Shown here: positions 47,066 through 59,032 of the stretch, in pieces
How positions within the stretch are numbered: the stretch's first letter is position 1
Layout of the letters: each line of letters opens with the position of its first letter
DNA from: Ricinus communis
Lineage: Eukaryota > Streptophyta > Magnoliopsida > Malpighiales > Euphorbiaceae
NCBI RefSeq assembly: GCF_019578655.1
Contig: NC_063265.1
Location: 14,060,285-14,124,284 of the forward strand
DNA length: 64,000 nt
Direction of reading: 5' to 3'
Notes under the pieces: generated by a model
The model's database searches: none
Told to the model about the DNA's origin: nothing
What the model saw: the letters and a program-made list of their open reading frames with translations, nothing else
Program-made: the position numbers and the translations under genes

Positions 47066-50000
47066 TTAGGGGTTAATGTTGCACTCACGCAAATACACAT
47101 GATCATAATCTACATATTTCGCCCAATAGTTGCGGTACTTGGATATGCCTATCTCAAGCCATGGTTTCAAGTTACCATTATAGTGTATGACAGCTGCTCG
47201 TTCAATTTCTCTTTGGTTGACATTGGGGTTATACCCAAGGCCTAGTACATGCCAAGAGCGATCAATGGAATAAGTCTGTTTCCAAAAAGTGATGAGGCCA
47301 GGTGGTAAGGTCCCCAACTTCCACAGCAATCTGTCATGATTCTGAGCATAAAGAAGCTTAATTCAGAATCGAAACTGGACACAAGATAAAGCATTGAAAG
47401 CAAGAATTTCCTAGTTGCAACAGTAATGAGGTTATATGTCCGCATGAATCACTTTAAGAAGGAAAATTACAAATAAATACACGCTGATGTCCTGATCTGA
47501 ACTAAGCTCCCCATTAAGTTTTAATTGATAGTTAATTTAGAATATCCTAAACTATTTGGATTGACCTTTACCCAAAAGAAAGACATCTTCAAGTATGATG
47601 CTTACCAGCTTCTGCCATGTATGATATACACCAGTGATGTTTTGCCTCTTCCATTGATCCAGATCAAAGACATTCATTCCGTATGCCCATCCACAAGCAT
47701 GAGGATCAAAATTCTTTGAGATAAGAGGATTTGAAAAGTTGAGATATCGATCAAAACGATGAAATCTTTCTCCACAAGTCTCAACAGCACCATTAACATT
47801 GCCCTTCAAGTCAAGGGACCAAAGGCCTGTAAGATCCTTTTGTACCACTATATCATCATCTAAGAACAACACTTTGTTGAGCATTGGAAAGATCTCAGGC
47901 AGGTAAAAGCGTAGATGGTTCAAGATGGATAAGTACTTTGGGTTCCGATACTTCAAATTAGAATCAGAATTTGCACGATGTGTCCTAAAATAATAATCTA
48001 TCATTGATTGAGAACCCAACTGCTTGAGAACAGGACTGTAACTTGAATTCAACCAGGTAAGCTCTTCGATATTCTGAACCTGAATAGTAGCTTGGCCTGG
48101 TGGATTCACTAGAAACCACATTCTCATTGCAGCATAATTGAGCCTATCAGTAACAATGTGGAAAACATGTTTCGAAGGATCCTACAAAAAATCAAAGTCA
48201 ATACATAAGGCAAAGCCTTTGGCAACAAAATGGTGCATAAAGAAATCTTTAAAAGGGAATGTCATCTACCTTAGCATGGGTAATGGTGGAGTTCACAACA
48301 ACTGCTGCTGCCAGAACATTGTCTGAGAATAATGCATAGTGGTACAGCTGAGGGTCTTCTAGTTTCTCTTGATTTGGAAATTGCTGCTGAGAAGAATTCA
48401 AGCTGTAGTACTCATTGGTCAAGCGTAATGGAAAACAATGCAGACCCTTAGGAAGTGTTTTTGCTGTTAATTGTGTCAAAAACATGGTTTGCTTCTTATG
48501 CACTCGGAGCTGCTCTTCACTTGAGTGGAGCATAGCTCGAAGCTTCTTTACCACCGAGGCACAGTCATCCTGCACCTGCTTTCCTTTTGCCAATGATTGG
48601 TCCATTGCCTTCAATTTATCATTGGCACTGCATTAATGAATGTCACAATCATATGTCAAAGAAATGCAAGATTGAAAGTCAAACAAGACACAACAATGAA
48701 GAAATTGCATACACAATCATAAAATCTGAAAGAATATAAGATAGCATTAAGAGCCAAAGCAGATATCATAACCACCAACAAGGTTGAAATGAGTAAATAG
48801 AAAATTACTTCTTTGGCAGATCAGAATCTTTAGTTGCATCTCCAAGCACACGTTGAACTTCCTTTATCCGCAACCGAAGCTCCCTTGTAAAATGGGGATT
48901 GTTTTTCGTGGATGGAAGAGACAAGTATACCTTTGCCCTAATAAGTTGGTCTCTGAGTTGCCGCACCCGAGCATCTGGCACAGGTGTTTGAGCTGTCTGT
49001 TTATCAGTTCTAGACTTGGGGGGTCCTTTCTCAGTGACCTTTTCAGAAGTTAGAGAAGACTGCTGCACAACCTAGTAAAAAGAAGAAAAAAAATTAAGAT
49101 CATCAATAGATTTAAAAATATCTTTTAAGTTTAGAGTAACAAAGAACATCAATTCCATTAATTGGAAACGAATAAGATCATCAAAAGGTATCCAAATTAT
49201 CAGAAAGAGACACAACACCACTTTAAAATCAATATTTATTTTAGCCAACCTCCACTGAGTGGTTCGATCCAAAATTTTAAGATGGCAAGCAAAAGCGAAA
49301 AGAATTGACCTTTCTAATGGAAATATTCAAACAAAAGCTTATATTGTAAGGAATGTGACCCAATAGAGGAATACTGTAAGATAATATAATGAAGATAGAA
49401 AGGGTCACATCTGATAATGGATAGAACTACGACTATGACTATTTCTAACAGAAGAGATAACTGGTGGGTAGAGTAGACTATGGCTGAAAATAAAATAGAG
49501 AATATCTTTAGCAAACATCAAAATCAGTGTGTGGGTACGTCATAAAACCAATTAGAGTTGAAGCAAAAACATTTCAAACATGGAAAAGGTAAAAAAATAA
49601 AAAAGCTGGACTTGTTTAAAAATAAGATTGCAGAAAGTACCGCATTTTGAGATCCTCCATCGGATGGGTTCTGTTTGGAATTCTTATTATTGGCATCAGT
49701 CGTCCGACTTGCTTGTTGATTAGTAACCTGTCTGATGATAGTATCGGTTTGAGATTGATGCTGGTCGTTGGTGGCGGATAATACTCTAGTAGATTTATGC
49801 TCTCTTGTATCTGGCGGTTGGACATATTACAAAAATATATATATTAAATCACTGAAAGTTGGGCAAAAAGTGTCTCAGAAAGAACCAGTTCTTGTTTTAA
49901 CAAACAATAATAAGAAGGAAAGATAGAAAATTGAGACCTTGCGGTAATGGAGAACTATGGAATTGAATGGTGGAGGTGTGTGGAGGTGAAATGGTAGAGT

Positions 50001-50554
50001 TGTCAGTATATACAATTCCAATGGGTTCTTTAAGAAGAGAAGTGGATTCCTGCAGCGAAAATCAAATCAAGTAAGAAGAGAGTGAGATCTAAAGAATTAA
50101 TAATAACAAAGATCAATTTCATATGAAAAAAGGGGGGGAAATAAATATAAAGAAAAAAAAGACCTGGGGTAACACATTTAGATGATCCCTGGAATCACCG
50201 GAAAGAGTCTGAAAAGAAAGTCGGTTTTTATTTTTTTTTTGTCGCAATTGAAAAAATAAATGAAAAAAAAAAAAGAAGAAAGGACTTACGAGAGAAGCAA
50301 CATCTTCGAGGAATTCGGTCGTGGCTGCAGATTTGTATTGCAAGAGAAAAAATTTAAGAACAAAAAACAAAAAGGGATTAGCAGAGATAAAAAGAAAAAA
50401 ATGGGAATGGAAAAGCAAAAGGAAGGAAGGGAAGAAAGAAAGTACAGGAAGAAGAGTTGAAGGTAGAGAATCTATTATCAGTGTAGAGAATAATAGGGGC
50501 AATTACGGTGACCAAAAGCATCCCCACCACCAAATTCCGGAGCTTCATTTTCAT
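47066..50554 (-). CDS. GAUT4: Galacturonosyltransferase, GAUT4-like (GT8 family)
   Basis: Predicted 647-residue type II Golgi membrane protein. Exons in transcript order: 50554-50446, 50324-50290, 50208-50164, 50049-49938, 49810-49641, 49071-48809, 48627-48270, 48181-47606, 47341-47066; all phases join. The N-terminus has a short cytosolic part and a membrane anchor (NLVVGMLLVTVIAPIILY, residues 7-24). A variable stem follows, then the conserved VRQLRDQLIRAKVYLSLPS and the GT8 catalytic domain: HIVTDRLNYAAMRMWF, the metal/UDP-sugar-binding DDD (residues 472-474 in KVLFLDDDIVVQKDL), CGWAYGMNVFDLD, and the end VIHYNGNLKPWLEIG ... LRECNINP. GAUT proteins transfer galacturonic acid from UDP-GalA to homogalacturonan in pectin synthesis. 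I choose ATG 50554 because it gives MKMKLRNLVV, close to the family start. GAUT4 is the best fit by memory; a close GAUT paralogue is possible. Confidence 0.92.
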
Positions 50555-53530
50555 GGTTTTGTCGTTTGAAAATAGATTTTGAATCTTACACACAGATGAA
50601 TCACCGATGAAAAGCAGCACCTTTCATTCAACGAAGACTTTCTTCTTTCTTTTGATGGGAAATGCTTAGGCAGCAGCAGCCATTATCCAAAAAGTAAACC
50701 ATTTGTATAGAAGAGAAAGGAAATCAGAAGAAAGCAAGAAGCAGAGGCAACAGGCAACCGGAAGCAGACCCCAAAGAAAGAAAGAAAGAGAGAGAGGAGT
50801 GCGCGGCGATGATGAATGAGTGACAGATAAGTGTTGTGTGATTCTCTTTTTGCTATTTTTTGTTATAATGAATGAAATTTAAGAGTTTTAATTTATTTTC
50901 TTTGGATTTGTATTTCAAAGTAAGTAATGCTTTTTCTAGCCAAAAAAGATGATTTACTTTTACTCTACAGCAGATTAACAAATATAAATCTATATATGAA
51001 CAATATAATTGCAATTGATTTCAGACTGTGTAAATACCTTTCTGCCCCTCCGCCTCTCCCAGCTATAGCAACAAAACAACCCCGTAACACTATGGGCACC
51101 GAAGTCTTTACACACCTGGCAAACCCATCAAGAGCCCTAATGTAAAGACTCCAAATTAGATCACATGATGCACCTTTTTTATTGTTTAGCTGTATAGTTT
51201 AATTATATTTTAATCAACTAATATGTTAAAATGCTTCAAGTAAAAAATTACCATAAATTAACATATAATATATATTTATATAATATGGTTTTAAAAAAAT
51301 ACAGTATAATTCTCTATAAATATTCTTTTTATTGATTATTTGATTGTATTATATGTTGTTTGAATTATTTCTATTTGTCATCTTACATATAATTTTTATG
51401 TATATTATAATTTGTGATTCTTTTTTTCGTTACTAATTAATTATTAATTTTTTTAAAAAAATACAGTTTGGTTCAGCCATTTGTTTCAGCCTGACATGTG
51501 AGTAATTTTATTAAGTAAATAAAATATTAATTATCGTGATTAGGGGCTTCTCTTGTCCAATGAAAAAGTGATCATGAAATTGTCACTCCAAATTTAGTTC
51601 GGTACTAGATTTATATCTCGACTTAGGTTTAAATTCGATCTTAATTTTAATTCGACCAGGATTAAAAAGGCAATAGTTCAATCGAACCTATATTTTTAAA
51701 ATATTTATAAATATATAAAAATTATTTTTTATGTATAAATTATAACTATATTAAAATACCCTAAATTTAATAAATTTTATTAATATAATAATAAAATTAA
51801 TATATTTAATATAGCATAATTTAAGGATATGTTTTGTTTTTGAATTTAAAATAATTTTTCTAAAAAATATTAAAATGTTATAATTGATAAATTTGTACAA
51901 TCACATAAATAATAAAATAAATTTTATTATTATTTAAATTTAATTTTTATAAATAGAAATTCAATATAATAAATATTTTTTTATAGATTATTTAACATAT
52001 ATTAATTATTTTGTTAATGAAAAATTAAATTACGTAAAAGATTAAATATATAAAAACAAGTTTGCAATAAAACATCAATAATATTAGTTTGGTTTATTGA
52101 TTAAGTCATTTTTATTACAGTTTGAAGATTAAAGGTTTGAATTATAGCTTGTCTTTTATTAGAGTTGACTCATTTAATCCGTGTGATCTGTGTGACCACA
52201 TCACCAGTTGATCTATTTAGATTGTCAATTTTAAGATGGATTGATATAAAAATAGATTTTAGGTGCTGGTTGAACCTAAACATACTCTAGTTCATGGTTC
52301 AACCGATTAAACTGGATTGTATTTGAAAACTATAGTTTCAAGTTCTTTATGATACTTTAGTATTTTAAAAATTATACTGTCAATAATTTTATTTAAATTT
52401 ATTAATACAATTAATAATTTGTCATTAAAAACTCAATTGTTGCAGAATTGATTTTATTAGATAGATAGGAAAGAGTAGGGTGATCTAGTTTTTCTTTTTG
52501 ACATTATTTTCCTTTGTTATTTTGCCTTCATTATTGCCTTATTTTGTAATACCATCACTAATAGAATTGTAATAACACATTGTTGCATGACAATGGCATT
52601 GGTAGTTTCCAAAGGTAATTTGAAATAATAATAATAATGTAGCTTTGGAATTATTATTATTACATGGAATTAATTAATGTCACACTCATAGTCATATCTA
52701 CAAAGATCTTACCAAATTCTATATTCGTACAATTATTTTATGCATTGGATTTTTAGCTCAAAGCATTCACTATTGGCCCCATTGTAGAAAGTGGTGGGTA
52801 CCCCTTTCTCATTTTGATTTATTTGAAAAGCCATAAGTGTCGGCACAAGCAGAAGGCCCATTTTTCATTATGTTATTCTGTCTTCTTTAATCTCCATTAG
52901 TATTGTGGATGAACTCCCTCACAAGTTTGGGGAGCTATTTAAGCACAATTCTATCAAATGAGGCTATGTAATAGAGAGCTGTTACAAGGTTAGAATTAGA
53001 GAAATTAATTTAGAAGCTACAACTGGGAGAAAAAGGGCGCCATTAAACTGGGAGAAGCTCCAAAGTAAAGGCAGAAAATGCTCAAGAGACACTGTAGTTT
53101 TACCTAATACTCATTCTTGAGTCAAAGTCATTAATTTATGCCGCAGAAGAATACTATAAATAAAATGAACTGACTGCCAATATGTTATTCTTTATTGTTT
53201 CATTTTAATATTCAAGTAAAGTGAGACCACTGACAACATCTAAAGAAAAGAAATTGATTATTACTATTTACTAGTCTATCAGAAATTGGATGCAAAAGGA
53301 AAGGCGACTAGCTAGTTTTACATATTATTCGATGCATATGCATACAAACAATCCAAGGGAATAAATTTTACACAACAATTGTATTGAGCAGCAAAGAAAA
53401 TGGTCAAGTGAAGACATCCTAATTGTTTTTGTGGTCACCAATTTAGACAAATGCTAGAGAGACATGCAGTAAGAGTATGAGAAAGAAGAAAAATAATAAA
53501 GAGATGGAACAAATGATTTTTGGTAGCTGC
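50555..53530. other. GAUT promoter/leader and A/T-rich spacer
   Basis: The first ~350 bp hold the probable GAUT 5' UTR (purine-rich, about 50640-50820) and promoter. From about 51150 to 52450 the sequence is extremely A/T-rich. At 51640-52320 scattered GGTTCAACCG / CAATCGAACC-like inverted motifs suggest a decayed transposon. No coding sequence recognised; the 3' UTR of the next gene should lie just below 53530. Confidence 0.45.
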
Positions 53531-53986
53531 CTAAAGTGTACAAGGTCGATTTTGCTGCTCACTTTTGTGCAAGGAGCCCCAGGTGCACTCCACACCCTGA
53601 TCCATTTCCAAGGACCATACGCATTCCTCAAACTTTTCCAAAGGAATATGTAGGGATTCCATGCACGTTTCAGACAAGCATTGGCCAGAAAACTCAGGCG
53701 ATGCAGCAGCTGCTGTTGTGCAAGCACTAGTGTCGTGGAGATCACACAAGGAAAACGAGTCCTCAAAATACCATTCTTCTGATTTAGAGATCATACTTTC
53801 GTTAAGCCAGGGAAACTCAAACACTCCTAATCCCAAATAATTGTCTGATGAGGATTCATACGCCTCCTGCTCCTGCTGCTGCTGCTGTTTGTTTATATCA
53901 ATATTATGATGTTGCTTTTTAGCCGAGTCCTTAGCCTCTTGATCTCCCTCTCTTCTTCTCTTGCTGTTGTTGTTCTCCCTTTCCAT
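53531..53986 (-). CDS. Small plant protein of unknown function, basic N-terminus and polyQ
   Basis: 151 residues if the start is the ATG at 53986; an upstream in-frame ATG at 54040 would add 18 residues. I prefer 53986 because a good acceptor (TCTTTTGCCAG) lies between the two and a donor-like AAG|GTAACC at about 54140 implies a leader intron. I do not recognise the family. Visible features: KRRR and KK basic clusters near the start (nuclear signal-like), a QQQQQ run, a conserved-looking aromatic/acidic segment (NYLGLGVFEFPWLNE; SEEWYFEDSFSL), an alanine run and a Cys/Trp-containing tail (ECVWSLEMDQGVECTWGSL). The mix of tryptophan-bearing acidic motifs with a basic end would suit a nuclear regulatory or adaptor protein, which is only a guess. 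Confidence 0.65.
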   Translation of the reverse strand: MERENNNSKRRREGDQEAKDSAKKQHHNIDINKQQQQQEQEAYESSSDNYLGLGVFEFPWLNESMISKSEEWYFEDSFSLCDLHDTSACTTAAAASPEFSGQCLSETCMESLHIPLEKFEECVWSLEMDQGVECTWGSLHKSEQQNRPCTL

Positions 53987-55095
53987 ATCTCTATTTCTTT
54001 CTGGCAAAAGAAAGGGGCACAAATCAAAAATCCAAAACAATATTCAGAAAAAAGAAAAGATGAGAAGGTGCTAAGAGTATGAAACGTTCATTCTCAGCTC
54101 GAGAAACAAAAATACAAAGAAAACGAAATGAGGTTGGTTACCTTATTGTTGTTGGAGGAATTTGATTGTAAATGGCAAAATGGGAATGATGGATGGATTT
54201 CAAGAATGATGATGATTAAGCTTTGCTCACACGCTACGCAATTTTAAGCTGAACCGTTTCAACCACACACACACACTCTTTTGTCACGCCATTTATACCC
54301 TGCTCTTCTCTTTCTTTTCAGCACCACCAACAAAATCAACCAAAATGTAAGGGGCTGGTTGTTTCCTCATTTTCCGTTCCTTCTACTTCTCTTCCCTTTG
54401 ATTTACTAACCCTATTTTTAGTGCTAATACCAGGCAGGCATCTTGCATTTTTCACGTTCTCCATCCAATCTCTCTTTTTCTGGCTTCGCTCTTCATTTTT
54501 CTCCGCGTTAAGGTGTGAGCAGATTTTAAGAGTCAAGACTATTGGGTCTCCACATATAATATAACCTACACTCACCGTCCTTCTTCTTTCTTTGTCCTTT
54601 TGCTTCCAATCTTCTTACATTTTCTTCATGTTGGCTGCTAACTGCATCATTCTGTTCATGTCGTTGAATTGCAACTGCTACATGTATGCACACTCATTGA
54701 ATCAAAAAAATATTACGGCTGCCCTGTTGATTGATGATCGTTTAGAGAAAATGACTGACATGCGCCCTGAGGTTTCATGCCCATATCAAATTTCTCAGGT
54801 TCTGCCCTATTTGAGTACCACCTTATCTCTGCAGTTTGTCTTGTCGTGCCTTGTGGTAAGATTAGAAGGAATGTAAATTGTCAAAAATGATTTCTCCTCA
54901 AATTACTTCCTCAGGCACCCTTTCCTAAAGTTTCTATTCTCATTCAGCCCAAGCTTCTTCCTTTAACAAGGAAGATAAAATTTTCAACCTAAAACAGAAG
55001 CCAACGTTCAAGTCTTGACAGGTCAGATCACAAATTGGCAGCTTAGATTCCCCCCCTTCAAAGTTTACTGGTTTAATAAACCTCAAACAGTAGCC
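53987..55095. other. Leader/promoter of the small gene and 3' spacer of the PPR gene
   Basis: Contains the presumed leader intron and leader exon (about 54000-54240) of the small gene on the minus strand, then its promoter. The frame at 54592-54876 (+) shows no recognisable domain. The rightmost part should be the PPR 3' UTR. Confidence 0.45.
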
Positions 55096-57060
55096 CTACC
55101 AGTAGTCACCACAAGAACACAAGCCATCATGAAAATGATGGAACCTATTCGTATCTCTGACAATAATTTCCCTGTCTTCCAGCTTTGACACAAACTTGAA
55201 TGCTGAATGGCAATCACCGCAAACTCTGATATTCTTCTTGATGCGGATAGTGGATCCAGGGGGAGTTTTGAGAAGTGCAAATGCTAAAGCAAGCTTCTCA
55301 CTATGATACTGCAACTTTTCCTCTCTTTCCTGCTGGTCCACAAACAAGAGCACGTGGCTGGTGTCGGGGACGTATCCGATCTCCTTGATCTTCTCACTAA
55401 TTTTCTCCCACATCTTACGAATTTCTTCTCTCAGGGGGTGGGCATCATCATCTGCCACAAACATGTGTACTGCATTTTTGAGCTCCAACCAACTACAAGC
55501 AGGTTCCTTCTTTAGTTTGCTCTCTCTCATCATCTTCCTAGCTTTTGCAGCATCATTCCATCTACCAGCAGAGGCATAGATATTGTAAAGCAACATGTGA
55601 GTCCCTGAATCATGAGAATCAAGCTCAAACATACATTTGGCAGCATAAGCACCTAATTCCATATTCTTATGCATCCTACACGCACCAAGTAATGCTCCCC
55701 ATAGAGCAGCAGTGGGGGCAATCGGCATTTCTCTTATAAATTTCTCAGCCTGATCAAATTGGCCAGCTCGACCAAGAAGATCAACAACTGTAACATAATG
55801 TGAAATTTGCGGCTCCACCTTGTACTTCCTCATTAGGTTGAAATAATGGAGTCCTTCAGCCAAAAGCCCTGCATGGCTGCAAGCAGTAAGCACACAGAGG
55901 AAGGTTATATCATTAGGTGCAACTCCAATTATCAGCATCTGTCTAAATATTAGCAAAGCTATATTCCCAAGTCCATGTTGTGCATATCCAGCGAGCATAG
56001 AATTCCAAGAAACGACATCTCTTTTTACCAACCCATCAAAAACTTTCCTAGCATCCTCAATGCTACCTGACTTCGCATACATCCCGAGCAAAGTATTTCC
56101 AACAAAATCAACCAGCTTCGCACCTGACTTTATGAGAAGAGCGTGAACCCATTTCCCTTGCTCCAGAGAACCAATGCTGGCACAGGCACTAAGAACTATA
56201 GAATAGGTGAATTGAGTAGGCTGAATATTTTCCCTCAGCATTTTAGAGAAGAAAGAAAAAGCGAGCTCTTGGTCACCCTTCCTAGCACAGCCTGCAATTA
56301 AAGCATTCCAAGACACCTCATTCCTGCTAGGCAGACCATCAAAAATAAATAGGGCTTCTTCTAAGTGACCACTCCTAGCGTACATGTCCAAAAGAGCACT
56401 ACCCACGTAAACATTACAACTGTAACCGTACTTGATACAAAATGCATGAAGCAGCCTACCATTTGAATCACTAGGGCTGACCCCAGACGCCTTTAATAAG
56501 GAGGACAAGGTGAAGTGGTTAGGTCGAAAGCCAAGGGTTAACATCTGAGGGAACAAAAGAAGGGCATCTTTAGGGCGATCATGTTGAGAATAGCCAGTAA
56601 TCAAGGCAGTCCAAGTAACGACATCTTTAACAGGCATTTGGTCAAATACCTTACGAGCTTCACCCAAATTTCCACACTTGGCATACATGTTGAGAATGGT
56701 ATTTTGTATAACGAGGTCGTGTTTAAAGCGGGAATTGAGGAGGTGGGCATGGACGAGTTGGCCTTCTTTGAGTTTGTTGAAAAGGGTACATTTTTTAAAC
56801 AAGATATGATAGAGAGTTCTATCGGGTTCCAAAGAAGCACGATCGATGAGGTCCAGAACATGAAGGCCTGTTCCTGATTGGTCGAGGCTGTGGCGGAGAA
56901 GGTCCTTTTCTTCAATTATCAGTGAAGAAGAAGAGAGAGCGTCTGATTCCTCTAACTGGCTCCCATTTGATGTGGTAAACTGCGAAGCCCAAACCGGTAA
57001 ACATCGGATAAAACTCCATCCTTGTTTTGGGAGTAAAAGAATGTTAGCGTTCATGATCAT
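55096..57060 (-). CDS. Pentatricopeptide repeat protein, PLS class with E and DYW domains
   Basis: Intronless gene for 654 residues, typical of plant PPR genes. The N-terminal ~40 residues are basic and Ser-rich with few acids, consistent with a mitochondrial (or plastid) transit peptide. From about residue 85 there is a tandem array of P, L and S repeats (for example NTILNMYAKCGNLGEARKVF, DVVTWTALITGYSQHDRPKD, DVVSWNSMLAGYAQHGLGNI). E/E+ motifs follow, then a complete DYW domain in the last ~95 residues: YHSEKLALAFALL with the deaminase-like HxE, CGDCHSAFKFVS with CxxC, and the C-terminal DYW. Such proteins select and edit C-to-U sites in organellar RNA. It looks like the orthologue of Arabidopsis At3g24000; the target site is not predictable here. 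All signature residues are intact. Confidence 0.93.
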   Translation of the reverse strand: MIMNANILLLPKQGWSFIRCLPVWASQFTTSNGSQLEESDALSSSSLIIEEKDLLRHSLDQSGTGLHVLDLIDRASLEPDRTLYHILFKKCTLFNKLKEGQLVHAHLLNSRFKHDLVIQNTILNMYAKCGNLGEARKVFDQMPVKDVVTWTALITGYSQHDRPKDALLLFPQMLTLGFRPNHFTLSSLLKASGVSPSDSNGRLLHAFCIKYGYSCNVYVGSALLDMYARSGHLEEALFIFDGLPSRNEVSWNALIAGCARKGDQELAFSFFSKMLRENIQPTQFTYSIVLSACASIGSLEQGKWVHALLIKSGAKLVDFVGNTLLGMYAKSGSIEDARKVFDGLVKRDVVSWNSMLAGYAQHGLGNIALLIFRQMLIIGVAPNDITFLCVLTACSHAGLLAEGLHYFNLMRKYKVEPQISHYVTVVDLLGRAGQFDQAEKFIREMPIAPTAALWGALLGACRMHKNMELGAYAAKCMFELDSHDSGTHMLLYNIYASAGRWNDAAKARKMMRESKLKKEPACSWLELKNAVHMFVADDDAHPLREEIRKMWEKISEKIKEIGYVPDTSHVLLFVDQQEREEKLQYHSEKLALAFALLKTPPGSTIRIKKNIRVCGDCHSAFKFVSKLEDREIIVRDTNRFHHFHDGLCSCGDYW

Positions 57061-57380
57061 TGATTAATTTAGATTTTTGTTTCAAAAGTGGATCATCGTG
57101 TAGTGGTGGCGTATGAGCACATGTCAAGGAAAGGAGTTGGCTTTTTCTATTTGAGCCGCGACAAGCTGTAGTAGAGGACGTGCACAAACAAACTGCCTTT
57201 CAAATTCTTGTTACCCAATCACAATCCCTGTCTTTTTTCCATCATCTTCTCATCTGTAGGCTGCTGCTCTGCGTCCCAAACTGCGAAAAGGCAGGCGCCC
57301 AATACCTTTCCTTTCCACTTACCTCTTTCTTTATAACTGTTAACTTCAACGATCCATTTCCAGACTCAAAGAGCAAACAA
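57061..57380. promoter_or_regulatory. Upstream region of the PPR gene
   Basis: About 320 bp between the PPR start codon and the 5' LTR of gypsy element 2. It must contain the PPR promoter; the retrotransposon therefore sits within a few hundred bases of it. Confidence 0.5.
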
Positions 57381-57692
57381 TGTCACGTTCCCATTTAATT
57401 TAATATTTGAAAAAGTGTTAGTTAGAAAATATTTCTTTATTATTTGTTTTGCTGTCATTATTTTCTTTTCTAGTTAAATAAGCCAATTGTATTTCTTCTA
57501 ATTTTTTGTTTGACATTTGTAATATGGCTATATAAGCCATGGCGAGATAGTAAAGAAAAATAAGTCTTATTTTTTCAAAATCCAATTCTTAAAGGAGGCT
57601 GGTTCCCTCGAAGAAACCATTTCTTGATCTTTTTCTTATACTATCAGTTCAAAATAGGCAAAGGAAAAGAATTAGTTACTCAGTCCATATCA
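57381..57692 (+). repeat. 5' LTR of gypsy element 2
   Basis: Matches 62016-62328. A TATA box (CTATATAAG, 57529-57537) lies mid-LTR, the likely U3/R boundary promoter. Confidence 0.92.
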
Positions 57693-57695
57693 AAG

Positions 57696-57707
57696 TGGTA
57701 TCAGAAC
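57696..57707 (+). other. Primer-binding site of gypsy element 2
   Basis: TGGTATCAGAAC, one base off the tRNA-iMet complement TGGTATCAGAGC, three bases after the LTR end. Confidence 0.88.
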
Positions 57708-57709
57708 CT

Positions 57710-59032
57710 AGCTATAAACCAGCGAGTTAAGGTAATAGAGAAAGCAATTGAGTCCCTTTCTCTCTTTCAAAAAGAGATGGTGACTAACGTAACTGAAAAG
57801 TTGAATCAAATAGCAACTCGAATGGATCAATTGCAAGCACCACACCAAGCAGAAGCTGGAAAAATTCTTTCTCCCATAATAAAGCCCTTAGTGGAGGTAA
57901 TAATGGATCACAGTGAGGCACCACTATTAGTAATTTTGCTCCCAAAACAGTGAAACTAGAATTTCCACGATTTGATGGAGAAAGGGATCTTACTAGCTGG
58001 CTTTGTAAAGCATAACAATTCTTTGAGATCCATGATATTCCAATAGCTGAAAGAGTTCAATTAGCATCTTACCATCTTGAAGGTGATGCCCAATTGTGGT
58101 ATCAGTTAAAAAAACAAGAGATGACGATCATTTCTTGGGAAGACTTCAAAGATGGACTATATGTTAGGTTTGGTCCTAACCAATTTTTTGATTTTTTTGG
58201 AGAACTCACCAAATTACAGCAAAAAGGAGATGTGCAAGAATATCAAGCTAAGTTTGAGAAGCTTCTTACCCAAGCTGGTCCACTCCCGCAAGCGCAACAA
58301 GTGAACTATTTCATTAGCGGATTACGAGATCCAATTCGTACAAATATACAAGCCAATTGGCTAACCACTTTAACAACGGCCATTGGTCTTACTCGTTTGT
58401 TTGAAGCAAAAGATAACTCCCACAAGAAACCTGTTCATACTAACCATAAGGTAGAGAGTTCAACACGCACTTCTAACATACCAATATCTACGCAAATAAA
58501 AAGGCTATCAATGGAGGAGCTGAATGACAGGAGAAGGAAAGGCCTATGTTTTCAATGCAATGAGAAATTTGGGCCTGGGCATCGCTGTAAGAAACTTTTC
58601 ATCATTCAAGCTTGTTTAGGAGATAGTGATGATGATGTAGAGATGGAAGTTGATGGAGGAAGTGAAGCTGTTTCTAGTAATACACCAGAAATTTCTTTAC
58701 ATGCCATGGCAGGGACATTAGCACCTGATACAATGCGGGTCAATGGCAGCATTAAACAAAGAGAGGTTTCAGTTTTAGTTGACTCGGGGAGTACCCATAA
58801 TTTTATTAACACAAATGTGGCCAAATCTATGGGTCTTCAACCTATCTCTGCGGGTCAATTTTCGGTGATGATGGCTTCAGGTGAAAGGGTCATTAGCCTA
58901 GGTAAATGTGATCATGTCAAATTCAAGTTGCAAGGAACTCCTATATTTTGTGATATATATTTACTACCACTTGAAGGCTATGATGTTGTTCTTAGGACGC
59001 AGTGGTTGAGAACACTAGGACCCATTATATGA
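57710..59032 (+). pseudogene. gag-protease region of gypsy element 2 (broken)
   Basis: Gag sequence in two frames (57776-57953, then FPRFDGERDLTSW... with a TAA near 58013 and on from 58094). The retrotransposon-gag core is FKDGLYVRFGPNQFFDFFGE, followed by the zinc knuckle CFQCNEKFGPGHRC (about 58547-58590) and an intact-looking aspartic protease start VLVDSGSTHNFINT (about 58772). The frame ends with TGA at 59030, where Trp would be expected. Confidence 0.85.

Noticed and set aside
50119..50620. Overlapping Phe/Lys-rich frames on both strands near the GAUT start
   Set aside because: They come from A-rich introns; the real GAUT exons here are short (50446-50554, 50290-50324, 50164-50208) and confirmed by phase and similarity.
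54592..54876. 94-codon plus-strand open frame
   Set aside because: Located in the promoter of the small minus-strand gene; no recognisable domain or neighbouring exon.
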